The translations under genes were made by a program, and so were the position numbers. Source: Setophaga petechia (taxonomy: Eukaryota; Chordata; Aves; Passeriformes; Parulidae). From it: a stretch of DNA of 64,000 nucleotides. The notes under the pieces were generated by a model. The model was not told where the DNA came from and did no database searches. It worked only from the letters and a program-made list of their open reading frames with translations. Each line of letters starts with the position of its first letter. Within the stretch, counting starts at the first letter, position 1. Location: NCBI GenBank assembly GCA_024362935.1, contig JANCRA010000004.1, forward strand, positions 19,228,621 to 19,292,620, given 5' to 3'. Shown one piece after another: positions 11,301-23,839 of this stretch.

Positions 11301-14300
11301 TTCAACATAACTGCCGTCATATGGACAGCTGCTTTATACTTTCTTATTTTGGCTGGAGAAGTCTGCGTGCTGTTTGTCTAATCCTGTAGGACTTAGTTAC
11401 ACTTTTGGACTCTGAGCTTTCCAGGATTTTTCTCATGACTGCAGGGTGGTTTCTGGGAGTCATTAGAATTCTGTCTTGGAAATGAATTTGAAAATGCTCA
11501 TGAGTTATGACTTTCAAAATTTTTTTTTCAAGCCAATGTTATTTTTCACATTGATATCAGCCAGCCTGGTTGAGGCATGCAACTGTAAATGGACCTAGCT
11601 TGTGTGAAACTTTTGATGCATTTGGGGAACTGCCTGATCCTTATAGTGTCTTATAAGTGGCATTGGTACATCACACTTGGCCTTCTAAGGGAAAAACAAA
11701 GTGTTTTAATCTTGTGTCAATCACAAGTAAATCACAAAGAGTGATTTTGTTGAAAGCCATAGTAGTCAGCTTTTTAGTAGCAGCATTTAAGCTCATTTAA
11801 GAGCCTACCTTAATGTGTCTAGCTAAATGTATTTCATTTTCTCCTCATGTCTGAGGTATTATGCAAGTGTCTGGAAGCAAATGAACTGCTTCACATTGGA
11901 ATGGCTGGTGACATTTGCAGATCTATGTCTTCTTCCAAGATCTGCACGGAGTCTGATGTATACTATGATAACCTATATATTCAGCAGGCAAGACCTATAG
12001 ACTTCTAGCCTGTGAAGACTAAATTCTCTCTACCACTGGCTCAAGGGCAAAAAGTAGATCTTTCTAGCTTCCAGAAACTCAAAACTATGTTAAGCAATAC
12101 AGAATTGGGAAGCCATAAGGAGACTTGTGAAAATCCCCTGGAGTTCAAAGTCTAATTATCCATACAATGCATTTGTATATGGACATTTGAGTTGGGTCTT
12201 CACTTTTTTACTGCTGTATTTTACTTAAGGTATTTTTAGCAGTTTCTGGTGTATGTGCACGTGTTATGTGCCTTTGCCCTTAACTAATTATTTTTCCCAG
12301 AAGCTCTTATAGCAATCAGATAGAACCAGCTGTTGCTTAGTGAACTCTTAGGACTCCATCAGGCATAATGTATTAAATTATTATCAAGGAAAATAGGAAA
12401 ACTCAAAAATTAACAGCAAAGTGTGATGAATTTTTTATTTGGCATTGTAAATAAACTCATTTTTAAAGGAGTGAGCCAAATATATCTGAGGTTAACTGCA
12501 AACCATAGCTTTGGCCAAAAAGCTCCAAGAAAAAGGTATGAAAAAACCAATTTTAAAAATTGTCTTAATATTTTCTTAATGGACACTCTAATTTAGGAAA
12601 ATAGTTTATAACAGGAGACAGTATATAGAAGCAGCTTTAAATGTGAAGGATCAGAAAGAAAAGAAAACCAATAGATCTCTGATTAGGTTCAGAGGACATC
12701 TGTAGCCTTGTTCAGGCTCTGATTATTTCTAAAGAAGAGGGTTCTGTGATTTTATCAATAAATTAGGGTTTGGACACACCCTGTAAGACAAAGAGAAAAA
12801 AACACTTTATCTTTCATGCCAACTGCTGCATGTAAAACCAAAACAAACAAACAAACCAAAAAGCCCAAACAACGACAGTAATGAAACAAAAGAGAAACAA
12901 ACAAAAACCCTCCCAGTTTACCCTTAGAGATGGAATCCCTTTGTCCAAGTGTCTGACTGTAAATTCTCATTAAGACTAAACTCTATCAGTTTTACTCCAG
13001 TACCATAAGAAAATGTTTTCATTTTCAGATGAAAAATGCTATTGATCTGCAACATCTTTTCATTGTTTTGCCTACTGTATTAATGTCCTGAAGCCTGTGA
13101 ATGTATCTTAATTTACTGAAAATGCAAATTTCTTCCAATGTGAAACAGCCTTTCAGCTGTAACTACAGCAAAAGTTTTCATTAAGTATTTGTGGAATAGT
13201 TGTTTGTATTGCACTTTTGTGTCTGTATTAGTGGCTGAGCACTGCGTAGGGAACGAAAGGGAAATTAATAAATGTTACTACTGAGATATTTGCTAGAATT
13301 TCCAACAAATTGCATAAAACCTAGGAGCAGACAGCCTAACTGGACTGACTCTGGAGTAATAGTAAATTTAAAAGGAAGTGATAAAGAGGATCTTGTTTGA
13401 ATAGCTCAGACTTGTTTTTCTGTAAGCTAAACTTAGACCCTGTTGCTTTTCTACTTAGGTAAAGTTTAGTGTCTTTGTTAATGGATGTAGTGTCCATTTG
13501 CCTACCGTGGTCCCCTGTGATCACAGGTTCTAACTAGACTACAAAAGGATGAAGACTCACAAGCCATATAATGCCATTCTCTGCCAAGGAAATGTACTTT
13601 GCTTCCCCTGTAAGAATCGCGTAGTTTTACAGTGGGTTGAGGAGAACCGTATCATTCTTCTTATTTCAGCAAAAATGTTTCTGTCTCACGTACACACACA
13701 GCTTGACTTCCAAAAGGGTACAGATTAAACAGTTGGGGTTATATGAAAAGTGTCTGAAGTTCTCTTCCTAGCCATAAAGAATTGCACTATAAAGATTTAT
13801 AATTCGAAAGGGAGGAGTTTCCTCTTTTCGGCTGCTGTCCAAAAAGACTTGGTTTCTTTTAATAACTGAAATGGTTTCTACCTCTGTCTGAGTCTACAAG
13901 AACCTCTTAGAAAGTTCACAGAGCAGTTACAGTTCACCATGTGAGCTAGTCAAATGCAAACTTATTTCTTTGAGCAAGCACTAGTCATCTTTTCCATTAA
14001 AACAGTTGTCTAATGCATATCCAATTTAGATACTATGATTTTTGTAGACAACTCTGAGGACCTCAAGAAGGTATGAAGCTTAGGTACATGAAGTATATAG
14101 AGGTACTTGGGTTGACTTTAGACTGGAATCTGGACTGTTATCCTAAGAAGAGTCTTGTTATAGAAATTTCTACATGGCTTCCACAGGCTTCTTTTTTGCT
14201 CTAATTTCCTGTTCTCCTTTTCCTGTGTGTCTGCTTTGTTTCTTTTATTGTGCATGTATATGTATACTTATTTCACAGTCAAGATTCTTTCTTTGCCAGA

Positions 14301-14650
14301 ATGAAGGAATACTCCATGAGCATGAATGAAGGAAGAAAGTAGATCCAGGTCATACAACTTTGAGTGTTTCTAGAATTTCTCCTATATTAGAGCAGAGTTT
14401 AAACATCCTATCAGAAATACGGCATTAGGCAATTGGGTTCTAAACCTGATAATACAGTTTTCTTGTTTTGACCACCAACATAAGTCAATTCTAACTAATA
14501 TTTTAACGTATTGTCTTTGCTCCAGTTATTCATATTCTGAGGATTTTGTCTTAAAACAGATGTTATCTCCCCAAAGATGGCATTATTTTGACATTATTAC
14601 ATGAACTCAGATGCTTTTCTTAGAAGAATCAAATTCTGCCGTACACATTA
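8346..14650. other. Unique stretch of 6.3 kb, no gene recognised
   Basis: I see no recognisable transposon or convincing exon. Features worth naming are an (AAAC)-rich simple repeat at about 12838-12910 and a block at about 10640-11030 with several CpGs and homeobox/SOX-like words (for example ACAATTATTGAG near 10853) that could be a conserved non-coding element. Short open frames on both strands have no signal peptide, domain motif or splice context that I can defend. Confidence 0.45.
12838..12910. repeat. (AAAC)n-rich simple repeat
   Basis: A run of imperfect AAAC units with CCCAAAC interruptions is visible. It makes a K/Q/T-rich shadow frame on one strand and an F/V/C-rich one on the other (12755-12970 minus), neither meaningful. 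Confidence 0.8.
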
Positions 14651-17600
14651 CACAGAATCCCTGAATCACAGAATATGCTGAGTTCGAAGAGACACAAAAG
14701 GATCATCAAGTCCAACTCCTGGCCCTGTAAGCACCATCCCCAAGAGTCACACCATGTGCCTCAGAGCACTGTCCAAATGCTTCTTGAGCTCTGTCAGGCT
14801 GGTGCTGTGACCACATCCCTGGAGAACATGTTCTGATGCCAGCCACCCTCTGGGTGAAGAATTTTTTCCTGATGTCTGACCTAAACCTCCCCTCACACAT
14901 CTTCAGGCCATTCCCTTGACTCCTGTCACTTGTCAACACAAAGAAGAGACTGGTTCCTACTCCTTCTCTTCTCTTCAGGAGGAAATTGAAGACTGCAGTG
15001 AGGTCTCCCCTCCGCTTCTTCTACTCCAGGCTGAACAGACTAAGTGACCTCAGCCACTCCTTGCTCAGCTTCCTCCTAAGGTCCTTCATCATCCTGATGG
15101 CCCTCCTTTGGACACTCTCTAATAGTTTAATTTCTTTCTTATATTGTGACACTCAAAACTGCCCCCAGCACTCGAGGTGAGGCTGCCCCAGCTCAGAGCA
15201 GAGCAGGACAATCCCCTCCCTTGCCCAGCTGGGATGCTGTCCCTGGTGCCCCCCAGGACAGGGCTGACCCTCCTGGCTGCCAGGGCACTGCTGACTCACG
15301 TTCAGCTTTTCATTGACCAGGACCCCCAGGTCCCTTTCCATGGCACTGCTTTCTCTTGTTGAACTTCATATGGTGGTGATTGCCCACACCCCTGATCTGT
15401 CAAGGCCTCTCTGCAGGGCCTCCCTGCCTTCAAGGGCATCAACTTCTCTTGATTTTATATCACTTGGGAACTTGCTTAGTATCCCTTCCAGTCCTACATC
15501 CAAGTAATTTATGAAGATGCTGAAGAGTGCTGGGCTGAGGATGCAGCCCTGTGCAACCCCACCAGTGGCAGGTCCCCAGCCTGATGTCACCCCATTCACT
15601 GTAACCCTTTGTGCCTGTGAGTCAGGTGCTCACCCATCACATGATGTGTTTATCCAGCTGTGTGCTGGACATTTTGTCCAGAAGGTTTTGCCGAAGCCCA
15701 AAAACATTACATCAACTGTCCCTCCTTGATCACCTGCGTGTGTTACCTTGTCATAAAAGGAAATCAGGTTTGATAAGCAGGTATTTCCTCTCATGAAGCC
15801 ATGCTGGCTATGACCAAATACTGCATTATGTTTTAGATGTTTTTAATAGCTCCCAGAATAATGTTCTCTATAACTTTACCAGTCATGTATAACTTAACTA
15901 TGGTCATGTGCTGGTTGCAATGAAAGATGTGGTTGGGTTGTGTATTCTATTGCCATCTGTTAGAACCAGGTGGGGCAGTTTTCTTTATCTCTTCCACAAC
16001 CCATCCTCCCTCCAGGAAGATATCTTCTGTTAATGGGCCACTGAGTCTCATTGCATGAGTGATGAAATTACATCATCCCATTGTGTGATGCTCTGCCCAG
16101 GGGGAGGAGCGAAGCATTCCTGCCTGGATATAATCTGAGATTTGGAATGCCACAGGCAGCCTTTTCCCACTGGATTCCCAGAGGAGCAGCTTTTTTCCAC
16201 TGGATTCCCAGAGAAAGACTAGGCCCATCATTGGACCTTCAGAGGAAAACTACACCCTTTCTACAGAGTCATTGTTTCAACAAAACAACATCTGTCACTC
16301 CAGTAGTAACTGCAGCCACCCTTTAATCAGACTACTACCAACATCCTGACCAACAGGGTGTCAGTTTGTATTCTGACTCTCTCAGTGTTGTTTTATAATA
16401 CTGCATTTTAATTTTTATTTTCCTAATGAAGAACTGTTATTCTTACTCCCATATCTTTGCCTGAGAGCCCCTTAATTTCAAAATTATAATAATTCAGATT
16501 ATGTCTGAAGTATTCAGTGATTATGTCAACTGTCAGAGGGAGGGGGTTCACATTTTCTATTTCAAGAGAGGCTCTTAGCAGACACCTGTCTTTTGAAATC
16601 AAGACAGTTCACCAGGTTCCAGACAGCTTACTGCTCTGGATTCCCAAGACCACTCAAAAATCATTGAGAAAGGCTTTGCAATTGGATCAGCTAGCTCTGT
16701 GAGGATTCTCAAAGGAATCCCATTAGGCCCCATTGATCTGTAGGGATCCAGCTGGAGCAGCAGATCCCACACAAGTTCAGGTTTGACTGGCGTTTATAGT
16801 TCTCACAGTACTGGTCCTCCAGCTGAAGACTATGGACCCCCTTGGTCCATAGTCCATCATTGGTGTTGAAGGCAGAGACAAAGAATGCATTGAACACCTC
16901 TGCCACGTCCCTGTCCCTGTCTGTGAGGTGACCATCCTCATCCTGTAATGGGCCAATATTATTTTTATGCTGCTTGTTGCTCTTTTAATATGTATAAGAA
17001 GTCTCTTTATTGCTCCCACAATTCTGGTCAGCTTCATCTCCAGCTGATCTTTAACCACATGGATTTTCTCCCTACAGTGGTGAGCAGCATCTCTTATTGT
17101 TCTCATGCCACCTGACCTTGCTTCCACTAGGCAAGATCCCAGTGGAAAGGGCACACACCTTCCTTTTTTTGTCTTATTTCCAAGAGAAGATTCCTGCTCA
17201 GCCAAGCCAGCCTTTTGCCTCATCTGCTTGAGTTCAGACCTTTGGGAATTACCTGCTCCTGTCCTCTTAGAAGGTGATGTTTAAGAAGTGACCAGCACTG
17301 ATGGATGTGAGCCATCTGCAAATACATTTTCTCAGGGGACGTTACTCTCTAATTCTCTCTAATGAGCAGCTTGAAGTTTTCTCACCTGATACCTGAATTG
17401 CTGCCTGCACTTTTCCTGTTGTCAGCTGAGATTTTGAACTTGATCTCTTTGTGGTCAAGACAGCTGCCATTGTCCACTTTGATCCACGAAATCCTCTCAC
17501 TTGACAAGCAGGAGACTGAGGAGAACATGGTTCTGAGCCAGCTCCTGTAGGACCTGTTCCATAAAGTTGATATCCAAGTTTTTTAAGGATCTTCTGGCCC

Positions 17601-19630
17601 ATGTACCTGCTGCATGATGCTCCCAGCTGATTTCTGGCAAGATGAAGTCCTTCATAAGGACAAGGGCAGTTTACTTTGAAGTCTCCTTTAGTTCCTCAAA
17701 GAATAATTTGTCAGCATCATTGTCCTGGCTGGGAGGTCTATATTAGAGTTCCACAATAACACCCACATTATTTTTTTTTCCTCTTGACTCTTACCCAGAG
17801 GCTCTCAACTGTGCCATTGCCACCTCTCAGCTCCACACATTTTGTCCTTTTCATTACATACGATGCCATCCCCTAGCCTCTTCTGCCCCTGTTCCATCTG
17901 AAGAGCATGTAACTGTCCCTCAGGGCACTCTAGTCACAGGACTTACCCCACCAGGTTTCACTTATGCCAATAATGTCAAATCTCTGGGGCAGAGCCAGGC
18001 TTCCAGCTCATCTTCTTTGTTTCCCGTGGGGTATGCCTTAGTGTAGAAACATTTCGGGTGTGGTACATTGTAGTCAATGAAGCTGATTAATAGATTCCAT
18101 TAGTGCTTGTTTCCTTAAGTTTTGTCATACCATCCCATTGCTCACCATAGCGGGCCTGGTTTGCTCCCTTTTCCCCTTCCAAGCTAGTTTGAGGCTCTAT
18201 CAACTACTGCTAGTTCCTGTGCTAGAATTCTTCTTCCTCTCTGAGAAAGGTGAATCTCTAGTTCCATATTCCTGCTCTGAAAGGTGTCAGTAGACCAGAT
18301 TTTGAGTAGAATATGGTCAAAAGCACCAATTTTTTTCTGATTACACCAGCCTGAGAGCCACATGTTGACCTGATGGATCCACCTGTTCCTATTAATAGTA
18401 TTTGTTGTTACCAGAAGGATAAAGGAAATCACAACTTGTGTTTCTGATTCTTCTATCAGTCTTCTTAAAACACTGATGTCTCTTTGATTGCCCTTGGACT
18501 TCTCTTTGTTATATCATCACTGTTCCATTGAACAACCAATAAAGGATAGTAATCACAAGGCCTTAATATACTGGGGAATCTTCCAATAATGTCACTTATC
18601 CATGCCCCCGTGAGCTGGGTCCAGTCTGCATGTCAGACCCTCCATTCCCTTAGAAGGGAGTCTCCTATTACAACTACCCTCCTTTTCCTCTTAACAGGAG
18701 GTTGTGATGTGGGGTACGGATGGTGTTGCGTTAGGAGGCCACTTGATCCCAGAAGGACTTTACCTACCTCCTCAGTTGTCTGGCCTTCTTACTTCCAAAG
18801 CCTTACACATGCTATAGAAAGTGCCATTGTTACTTGTCAGATTCTGAGAAGGAGGAGGAACTTTCCTCCTGGTGCACACTGTGAACTGCTTCCAGTCTTC
18901 ATCTCTACAGACCCTGGACTAACAGACCCTGGTGTAATTACTGTGCAGGGTTCTGAGTCCATCTGCTTCTCCACTGCAATGTAAGTTAGAGACTCCCAAG
19001 AGTCTTGAGACCATAATGTCTTTGAGAATAATCCTCAGCCCCTTCCTCGTGTGCTCAAATACTACACAGTCTGTTCACTTCTTCCTGTAGCTCCCTCCTC
19101 TGGTGACACAGCTCCTGAACCACAGCACATCTTCTGCAAAGTAAGTGTTTGCCAGCCCCAGCCTTGCAGAAAGGCATTCCTGGCAGCCTGTGACCTGGAG
19201 ACCTCCGTCTCCCATCAGCAGGTTTGTCTGTCTGGAGACTCTGACGTGGCTGGTTCAGTGACTCCTGCAGCTACACATGATGGAGCTTGGTGTGTCAACA
19301 CCTGAGCTGAGGAAGGTTGAACTAGCATGCTAAAAGGATTGGGGCTAAAAGATGCTGTTCCTTACCACCTATTCAGTCTGTTTGCTGCCTCTATTCACTG
19401 CTCCCAGATGGTGGGAGAGGAAGGAGCCCCAGCTGTTTGGCCTGCTCATATGAGTTGCCATGCAAACTGCTGTGCCGTACCCTCACTGCCGAGCCACACC
19501 CCTGTTTGCCATGCTCCCTGGAGCTGTTTCGATCTCCTGTGAATAGAGCTCCTCCTGTACAGCCTGATCTAACCCTCACTCCCAGAGTTCCTTCAGTCAC
19601 TGCTGGCTCCCCAATTGACCATATTAACGA
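14651..19630 (-). mobile_element. Near full-length CR1 LINE, split by a nested LTR
   Basis: The minus-strand element begins at its 3' end near 14651 (antisense tail 'ctgaatcacagaat') and continues through 3' UTR, RT C-terminus (15153-15341: MERDLGVLVNEKLNVSQQ) and an RT segment (15366-15599: SGWGPATGGVAQGC, then ILSPALFSIFINYLDVGLEG). After the nested LTR come further RT (16607 to about 17240), endonuclease-like and 5' sequence (to about 19630). Leaving out the 700-bp LTR, about 4.3 kb remains, close to the roughly 4.5 kb of a complete avian CR1, which is unusual because most copies are 5'-truncated. It is dead: there are frameshifts and stops throughout. One frameshift sits just after 'WAIT', and a deletion follows that joins KFN-type sequence directly to ESSAMERDLG. 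The 5' boundary near 19630 is inferred from loss of CR1-like text and is approximate. Confidence 0.85.
15907..16606 (+). mobile_element. ERVL-type solo LTR nested in CR1
   Basis: The 700-bp insertion starts TGTGCTGG and ends AAGACA, and interrupts antisense CR1 sequence on both sides. Flanking pentamers GGTCA (15902-15906) and GTTCA (16607-16611) look like a 5-bp target duplication with one difference. A TATA-like GATATAAT lies near 16128. The end contains the 'cctgagagccccttaatttc' and 'gagggagggggttcacattt' text that I associate with passerine ERVL-class LTRs. The expected AATAAA appears decayed (AATGAA near 16424). Very few CpGs remain, so it is not recent. No internal retroviral sequence is attached, so it is a solo LTR. 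The family name would need a Repbase or Dfam search. Confidence 0.75.
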
Positions 19631-20085
19631 AAACATTTCAAGATGGGAGCTTAGAGGATGGCAAAGGTGACAGAAAAATTAAGGTCGTTAAAAATTGTTT
19701 ATTCATTTGGTACAGATATGAAAAACATTGTGTATAACACACAGTAATGATGAGACACACCAATATGTATATGAATGGCTGTCAGTCTGGTAAAAGATTG
19801 GAGGGGAAACTTCATCATTTTGAAGCCTGAGGTTTGTATCCACAGCAAATGAAAGGATGAGCATATCCTAAGGTTCTATAGTTCATTCCCTCAATCTGTA
19901 GCTTACAGTACCCAGGAGCATTTGGTTTGTTTAGGTAATGTTCCTATTTTACAATAATTACTTATCTATTCCATTATACTACTACACGAGTGATGTGACC
20001 ATTCTCATAAATCACAGAAATGACCGAGTTAATAGATTTTTGCAACTTATAACTGTAAACAAGCCACTGGCTTACAAATCACTGA
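19631..20085. other. Spacer between two CR1 elements
   Basis: About 450 bp of AT-rich sequence with no recognised gene or repeat separates two minus-strand CR1 elements. It contains 'aaaacattgtgtataacaca' and an otherwise plain composition. Confidence 0.5.
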
Positions 20086-21790
20086 ATTGCAGAATGGCTG
20101 ATGTTGGATAGGACGTCTAAAATCTAGTTCCATATTCCTGCTCAGCACAGAGTCAGCTAAAGGTTTCCTGGGCTGTGTTCAGTTGGTCCTTGAATATCTC
20201 CAAGGATGCACACTTCAGAACCCCTCTGGACAATCTGTGTCACCTTCACAATGAAAAAGTGTTCCCTGTTGTTCCAAGGGAATCTTGAACCTCCGGTGTT
20301 TCAATTTGTGCCCATTGCCTCTGGTCCTGTCACCGGGCACCACAGAGGGGAATCTAGCTGCTTCATCTTCATTCTGTCCTGTTAGTATACATGTGCACAA
20401 GGTCTCCCTTGGGCTGGTTTTTCTTCAGATGAACAAGCCCAGCTCTCTCAGCCTCTCCTCATATGAAAGTTAGTATAGTACATACAGTATCTTTGTGACC
20501 CTGCACAAGTTGTTCCAGTGTGTCCATGTCTCTTTTGTACTGGGTAGGCAGATCTGGCCAGAATATGGCTACATGTGGCCTTGCCAGTGCAGAACAGAGT
20601 GGAAGGTTCACCTTCTTCAACCCGCTTACCGCTCTTTGCCCAAAGCAGCCCATGATACTGTTGACCTTTTAAGCTGTGAGAATGCACTGCTACCTCATGG
20701 TCAGCTTGCTGCTGGTTGAAACTCCAAACTTGTTTCTGAAAAACTGATCTCCATCTGGGTAGCTAGCATATACTTGTGCTAGCTACCCAGGGGTTATTTC
20801 TCCTCAGTTATGGAATTTCCAGTTTGTTGTACTTCTGGTGTTTTCTCTTGTGGAGTCACCTCTGATTATCAGCAAAATGCCCTGGTGTATCAGTCACACT
20901 GTCCAGTTCTATATCATCTGTGAAACTGCTGAGGATGCGCTTTACCCATCCTCAAGGCCATTAGTGGAGATGTTGAAGAGCACAGGGTTGATTATTTAGC
21001 AACTTTTTCATTCACCGTTCATTTATTTAACCTGTGCCTTGTTGGTTTGTCTGTAATGATGTTACAGGAGTCAGTGTCAGACATGCTGCCAATGTAAAAA
21101 CCATCCACTGTTCTTCCTTCATCCACCAAGCCAGCTGCCTCATTCTAGTTTCCAGGAGCAGCTGTTCATTGCTTTCCTAGAGCCTGAGGTGATGCTAAAG
21201 GACCTGTTCTCAAATTTTTATTATAATTTTTTTTTTAATTTTACATTTTATTTTTTCACCTTGTTCTTGGAGTGGTATTTTTCTCTTTTAGTCCTTGGGA
21301 ACCTCTTGTTTGATTGGTCATCATGGCCATTCAAAGACAACTGAAAGTGACCTCACAGTGACATCACAGCTCCCTCAGCACTTTTGAGCTTGTATATGCT
21401 GCTTATTTGCTCTCTAGCCCAGCCCATCATCACTAAGTCAGTCTTCCTTGCTCCGATTCTTTCTGTTCTCAGTGGCCTAGGATTCCTAATAGCAGATTTT
21501 ATTGGCAAGGACTGAGACAAAGAAGGCATCAACCATCTCATCCTTCTGTATGTCAGTTGTCACCAGTTTTCCTGTGCCATTCAGCGTTGGGCTCACATTT
21601 TCCTTTTCCTTTTCTTATACTTGTAGAATACTTCCCTGTTGTCTTTCAAATTCCTTGCCAGATTCAACTCCTGTAGAGTTTTCACTTTTCTAAGTGCATC
21701 CCTGCCCAACTGGACAGCAAAGCCATACTCTTCCTTAGTCACTTGACTCTGCTCCTGCCTGTTGCTCACTTTTGTTCTATGTTTGAGATC
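20086..21790 (-). mobile_element. CR1 LINE fragment (3' UTR through mid-RT)
   Basis: The plus strand begins 'gaattgcagaatggctgatg' and runs through antisense 3' UTR and RT text ('ccattgcctctggtcctgtc', 'gcccagctctctcagcctct', 'tggccttgccagtgcagaa'). It continues to upstream RT text near 21490-21780 ('gacaaagaaggcatcaacca', 'ctgtgccattcagcgttgg'). The stretch at 20990-21490 is more degraded but still shows CR1-like words ('acagctccctcagcactttt'). The copy is heavily mutated with no long frame. A perfect 14-bp inverted repeat sits inside it at 20755-20790. It lies close to the CR1 at 14.65-19.6 kb in the same orientation but belongs to a different, older subfamily. Confidence 0.8.
20755..20790. 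repeat. Perfect 14-bp inverted repeat (hairpin)
   Basis: Arms CTGGGTAGCTAGCA (20755-20768) and TGCTAGCTACCCAG (20777-20790) are exact reverse complements around an 8-base loop. It lies inside an old CR1 copy; the antisense CR1 text I know at this point is not palindromic, so the symmetry arose after insertion. Confidence 0.95.
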
Positions 21791-22721
21791 AGTTGCATGT
21801 AAAAAATTGAAATGAAAGGCTAGTGAAAGTGGCTGTAGCTATTGATTTTGTTGATTAATAGAGAGGGAGACAAATATGAAGCCATATCAACTGGTATTGT
21901 GCGCTGCATGCGACCAAAGATCAGCAGAAATATGTTTGCTTTTTAGTAGGCTATGACTGACAGAGCTTTAAACATTTTCATTTTCATGGGCTTAATTGTC
22001 TCCTCAGGTTAAAATGTTAGACTAGATCTCAAAATAAACATCTTAATTGTGTTTGTGTCAGGGAAAATTACCATGTTTCACTCATCCATATTTTAGGTTT
22101 TGTAGATATATATGGAGTTATATCTACAACTGAAGTTAATTCCTATTTTTTTTTCCATGTCAAATGAGAAAATCTGAGAATGAAAAGGAAATTGTATAAA
22201 AGAGTTATTTTGTAATCCTGGTTAATAGAACCTCTGCAGTTTTAAAGAAGACTACTTCAGAAACAAGTGGTGAATAAAAATGGGTAATATAACACATGGA
22301 TGAAAGTGGATTTTATAGAAACTGCTGATGTTCAGAAAATGAAAGAGCTGGTAATAGCAATTAATGATTGTGAAGTCTGCTACTCTGTTCTGTGGGATGT
22401 TAAAACCATGTCTGAAAAGGGAAGAAGATTAAAATACATATTGATTGGCTGATGGGCAAAAGGTAAGGTTTAAAAGCAAAGAATTGACCAATATGTGTGG
22501 TATTAATTAAAATCCTCTCATCATTGTGAATAAACAAGGTCTGATAACCCATATCTGTAAATTCCTGAATTGATTCCAGATTGAGTGTACTTCAAAGGTA
22601 TATGCCATGTAAACCAGAAATCACCTTCAGAAGGATCTTTTCCCGCAGCTCAGGAGAACTGCAAGACATGATCTTTTCTGCTGCGTGGTTTTCATTCTGA
22701 GTTTTCCTGCTGATTTTGTAG
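21791..22721. other. Unique AT-rich stretch, no gene seen
   Basis: I recognise no transposon. The right end, from about 22595, overlaps a minus-strand frame that stays open for roughly 98 codons up to about 22890 and is discussed with the segment at 22722-22829. Confidence 0.45.
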
Positions 22722-22829
22722 GAAGTACATAGTGGGTGGATGATAAGTGGGTTGATAAGACAGGCCCCGAAGTGCACACGTTTGCCACAAATACCTACAT
22801 CTTCCATGAGGACAGATGACACAGAAAAG
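22722..22829 (+). other. Splice-flanked open segment, candidate exon (36 codons)
   Basis: A pyrimidine-rich tract ending TTTTGTAG lies just before 22722, and GAAAAG|GTAAAT marks a donor at 22829/22830. The 108-nt segment is a whole number of codons and is open in the first frame (begins EVHSGW, ends TDDTEK). It keeps two CpGs (near 22769 and 22780) in an AT-rich setting. The opposite strand is also open, from about 22890 down to 22595, with a text beginning SKYFITG and ending LHGIYL, so the true coding strand, if any, is unclear. I recognise neither peptide. Alternatives are a lncRNA exon, a conserved non-coding element, or chance. Confidence 0.25.
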
Positions 22830-22993
22830 GTAAATATGTTGTCAATTTGATGAGCTGTTGATAACCAGATATGACCGGTTATAAAATATTTGGACTAAAC
22901 CTGCAAAGGTGGAGATGCCATAGAGGACTGTAATGTTGGTGCTTTGGAGGTAGACTAAAAAACCAAGCATTAAGATGGGATGCTTCCTGTGGG

Positions 22994-23050
22994 AAATCCT
23001 GACCCCATTGAAGTGAATAGGAACTTTGGCCTTTTATTCACCAAGATCAT
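22994..23050. repeat. Relic of a palindromic ancient amniote repeat
   Basis: The text 'aaatcctgaccccattgaag' followed by 'tgaataggaactttggcc' matches the decayed centre of a dispersed palindromic repeat common in reptile and bird genomes, whose core is built on CATTGAAGTCAATGG. Half of the palindrome is visible. I am not certain of the family name. Confidence 0.45.
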
Positions 23051-23839
23051 TGTACTCAAGCTGGATTACTTGCTTTCTGGATGCACAAGGCTTTAAGGAA
23101 TACTGCTCAGGCAGTATGTGCTTTTCAGTGTTTCTCTTGCTTTGGGTGGAGATCTTTTTTTGCTAGGAGAATTAATAGCGATACTAAGCACTTATTTTCT
23201 CTGAGACTGAAAACATTTTGTAAAATGCCGTATCACATTTTAAGATTTCCCTAACTATGGCCTAAAAGAGTTTTAAGGTCTAAACTAAAACACTCCCTAC
23301 TGTGAGACAAATTGAGCCACATATCCTGACACCTTATCTTATGTGGGTTCTATTTCCCTTATCTGTGGTTTTTTTCTTAGATTTTGCTGTCTCACATTTT
23401 GGAAGTTGAAATAAAATTTAAGAAGTAGAAGAATGAAGCCTGGGTTAGAGGGGTTCAGTGAAGAGGAAAAAGTGTCTGCCTCATGACTACTTGGTGTCTC
23501 CAGTTTGTTATATATAGAAAAGGTTATATATCCTTTTCTCCTTTTTCCTTTCTATGTCTTTTCAAAAATATCTTTTATTGACATTAAAGACTATTCCATC
23601 ATGGAGTTTTGCACAAACAGGAGAGTTCTGTAGCACAAATAGCAATGAATTACAGTAGGAGAAAGTGAGTCACAGCTGAAAGCACCATATTTTTACATTT
23701 TAGTCAAGTCCTTAAGAAAAAAGGTTTAATTTAAATACAAGCTGAATAAGTAAGGTTTACTCAGCTCTGTGCACTAATTAGGGTAGGTGCTGGGTTTGTT
23801 TTTTTTTTAATTTAAGCAAAATTTGGGTTTCCTAGAATG
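23051..23839. other. Unique stretch ending in a T run
   Basis: No gene or recognised transposon. A run of about ten T at 23800-23811 would be a short poly(A) on the minus strand, which matters only if the broken frame just to its right is a retrocopy. Confidence 0.4.
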
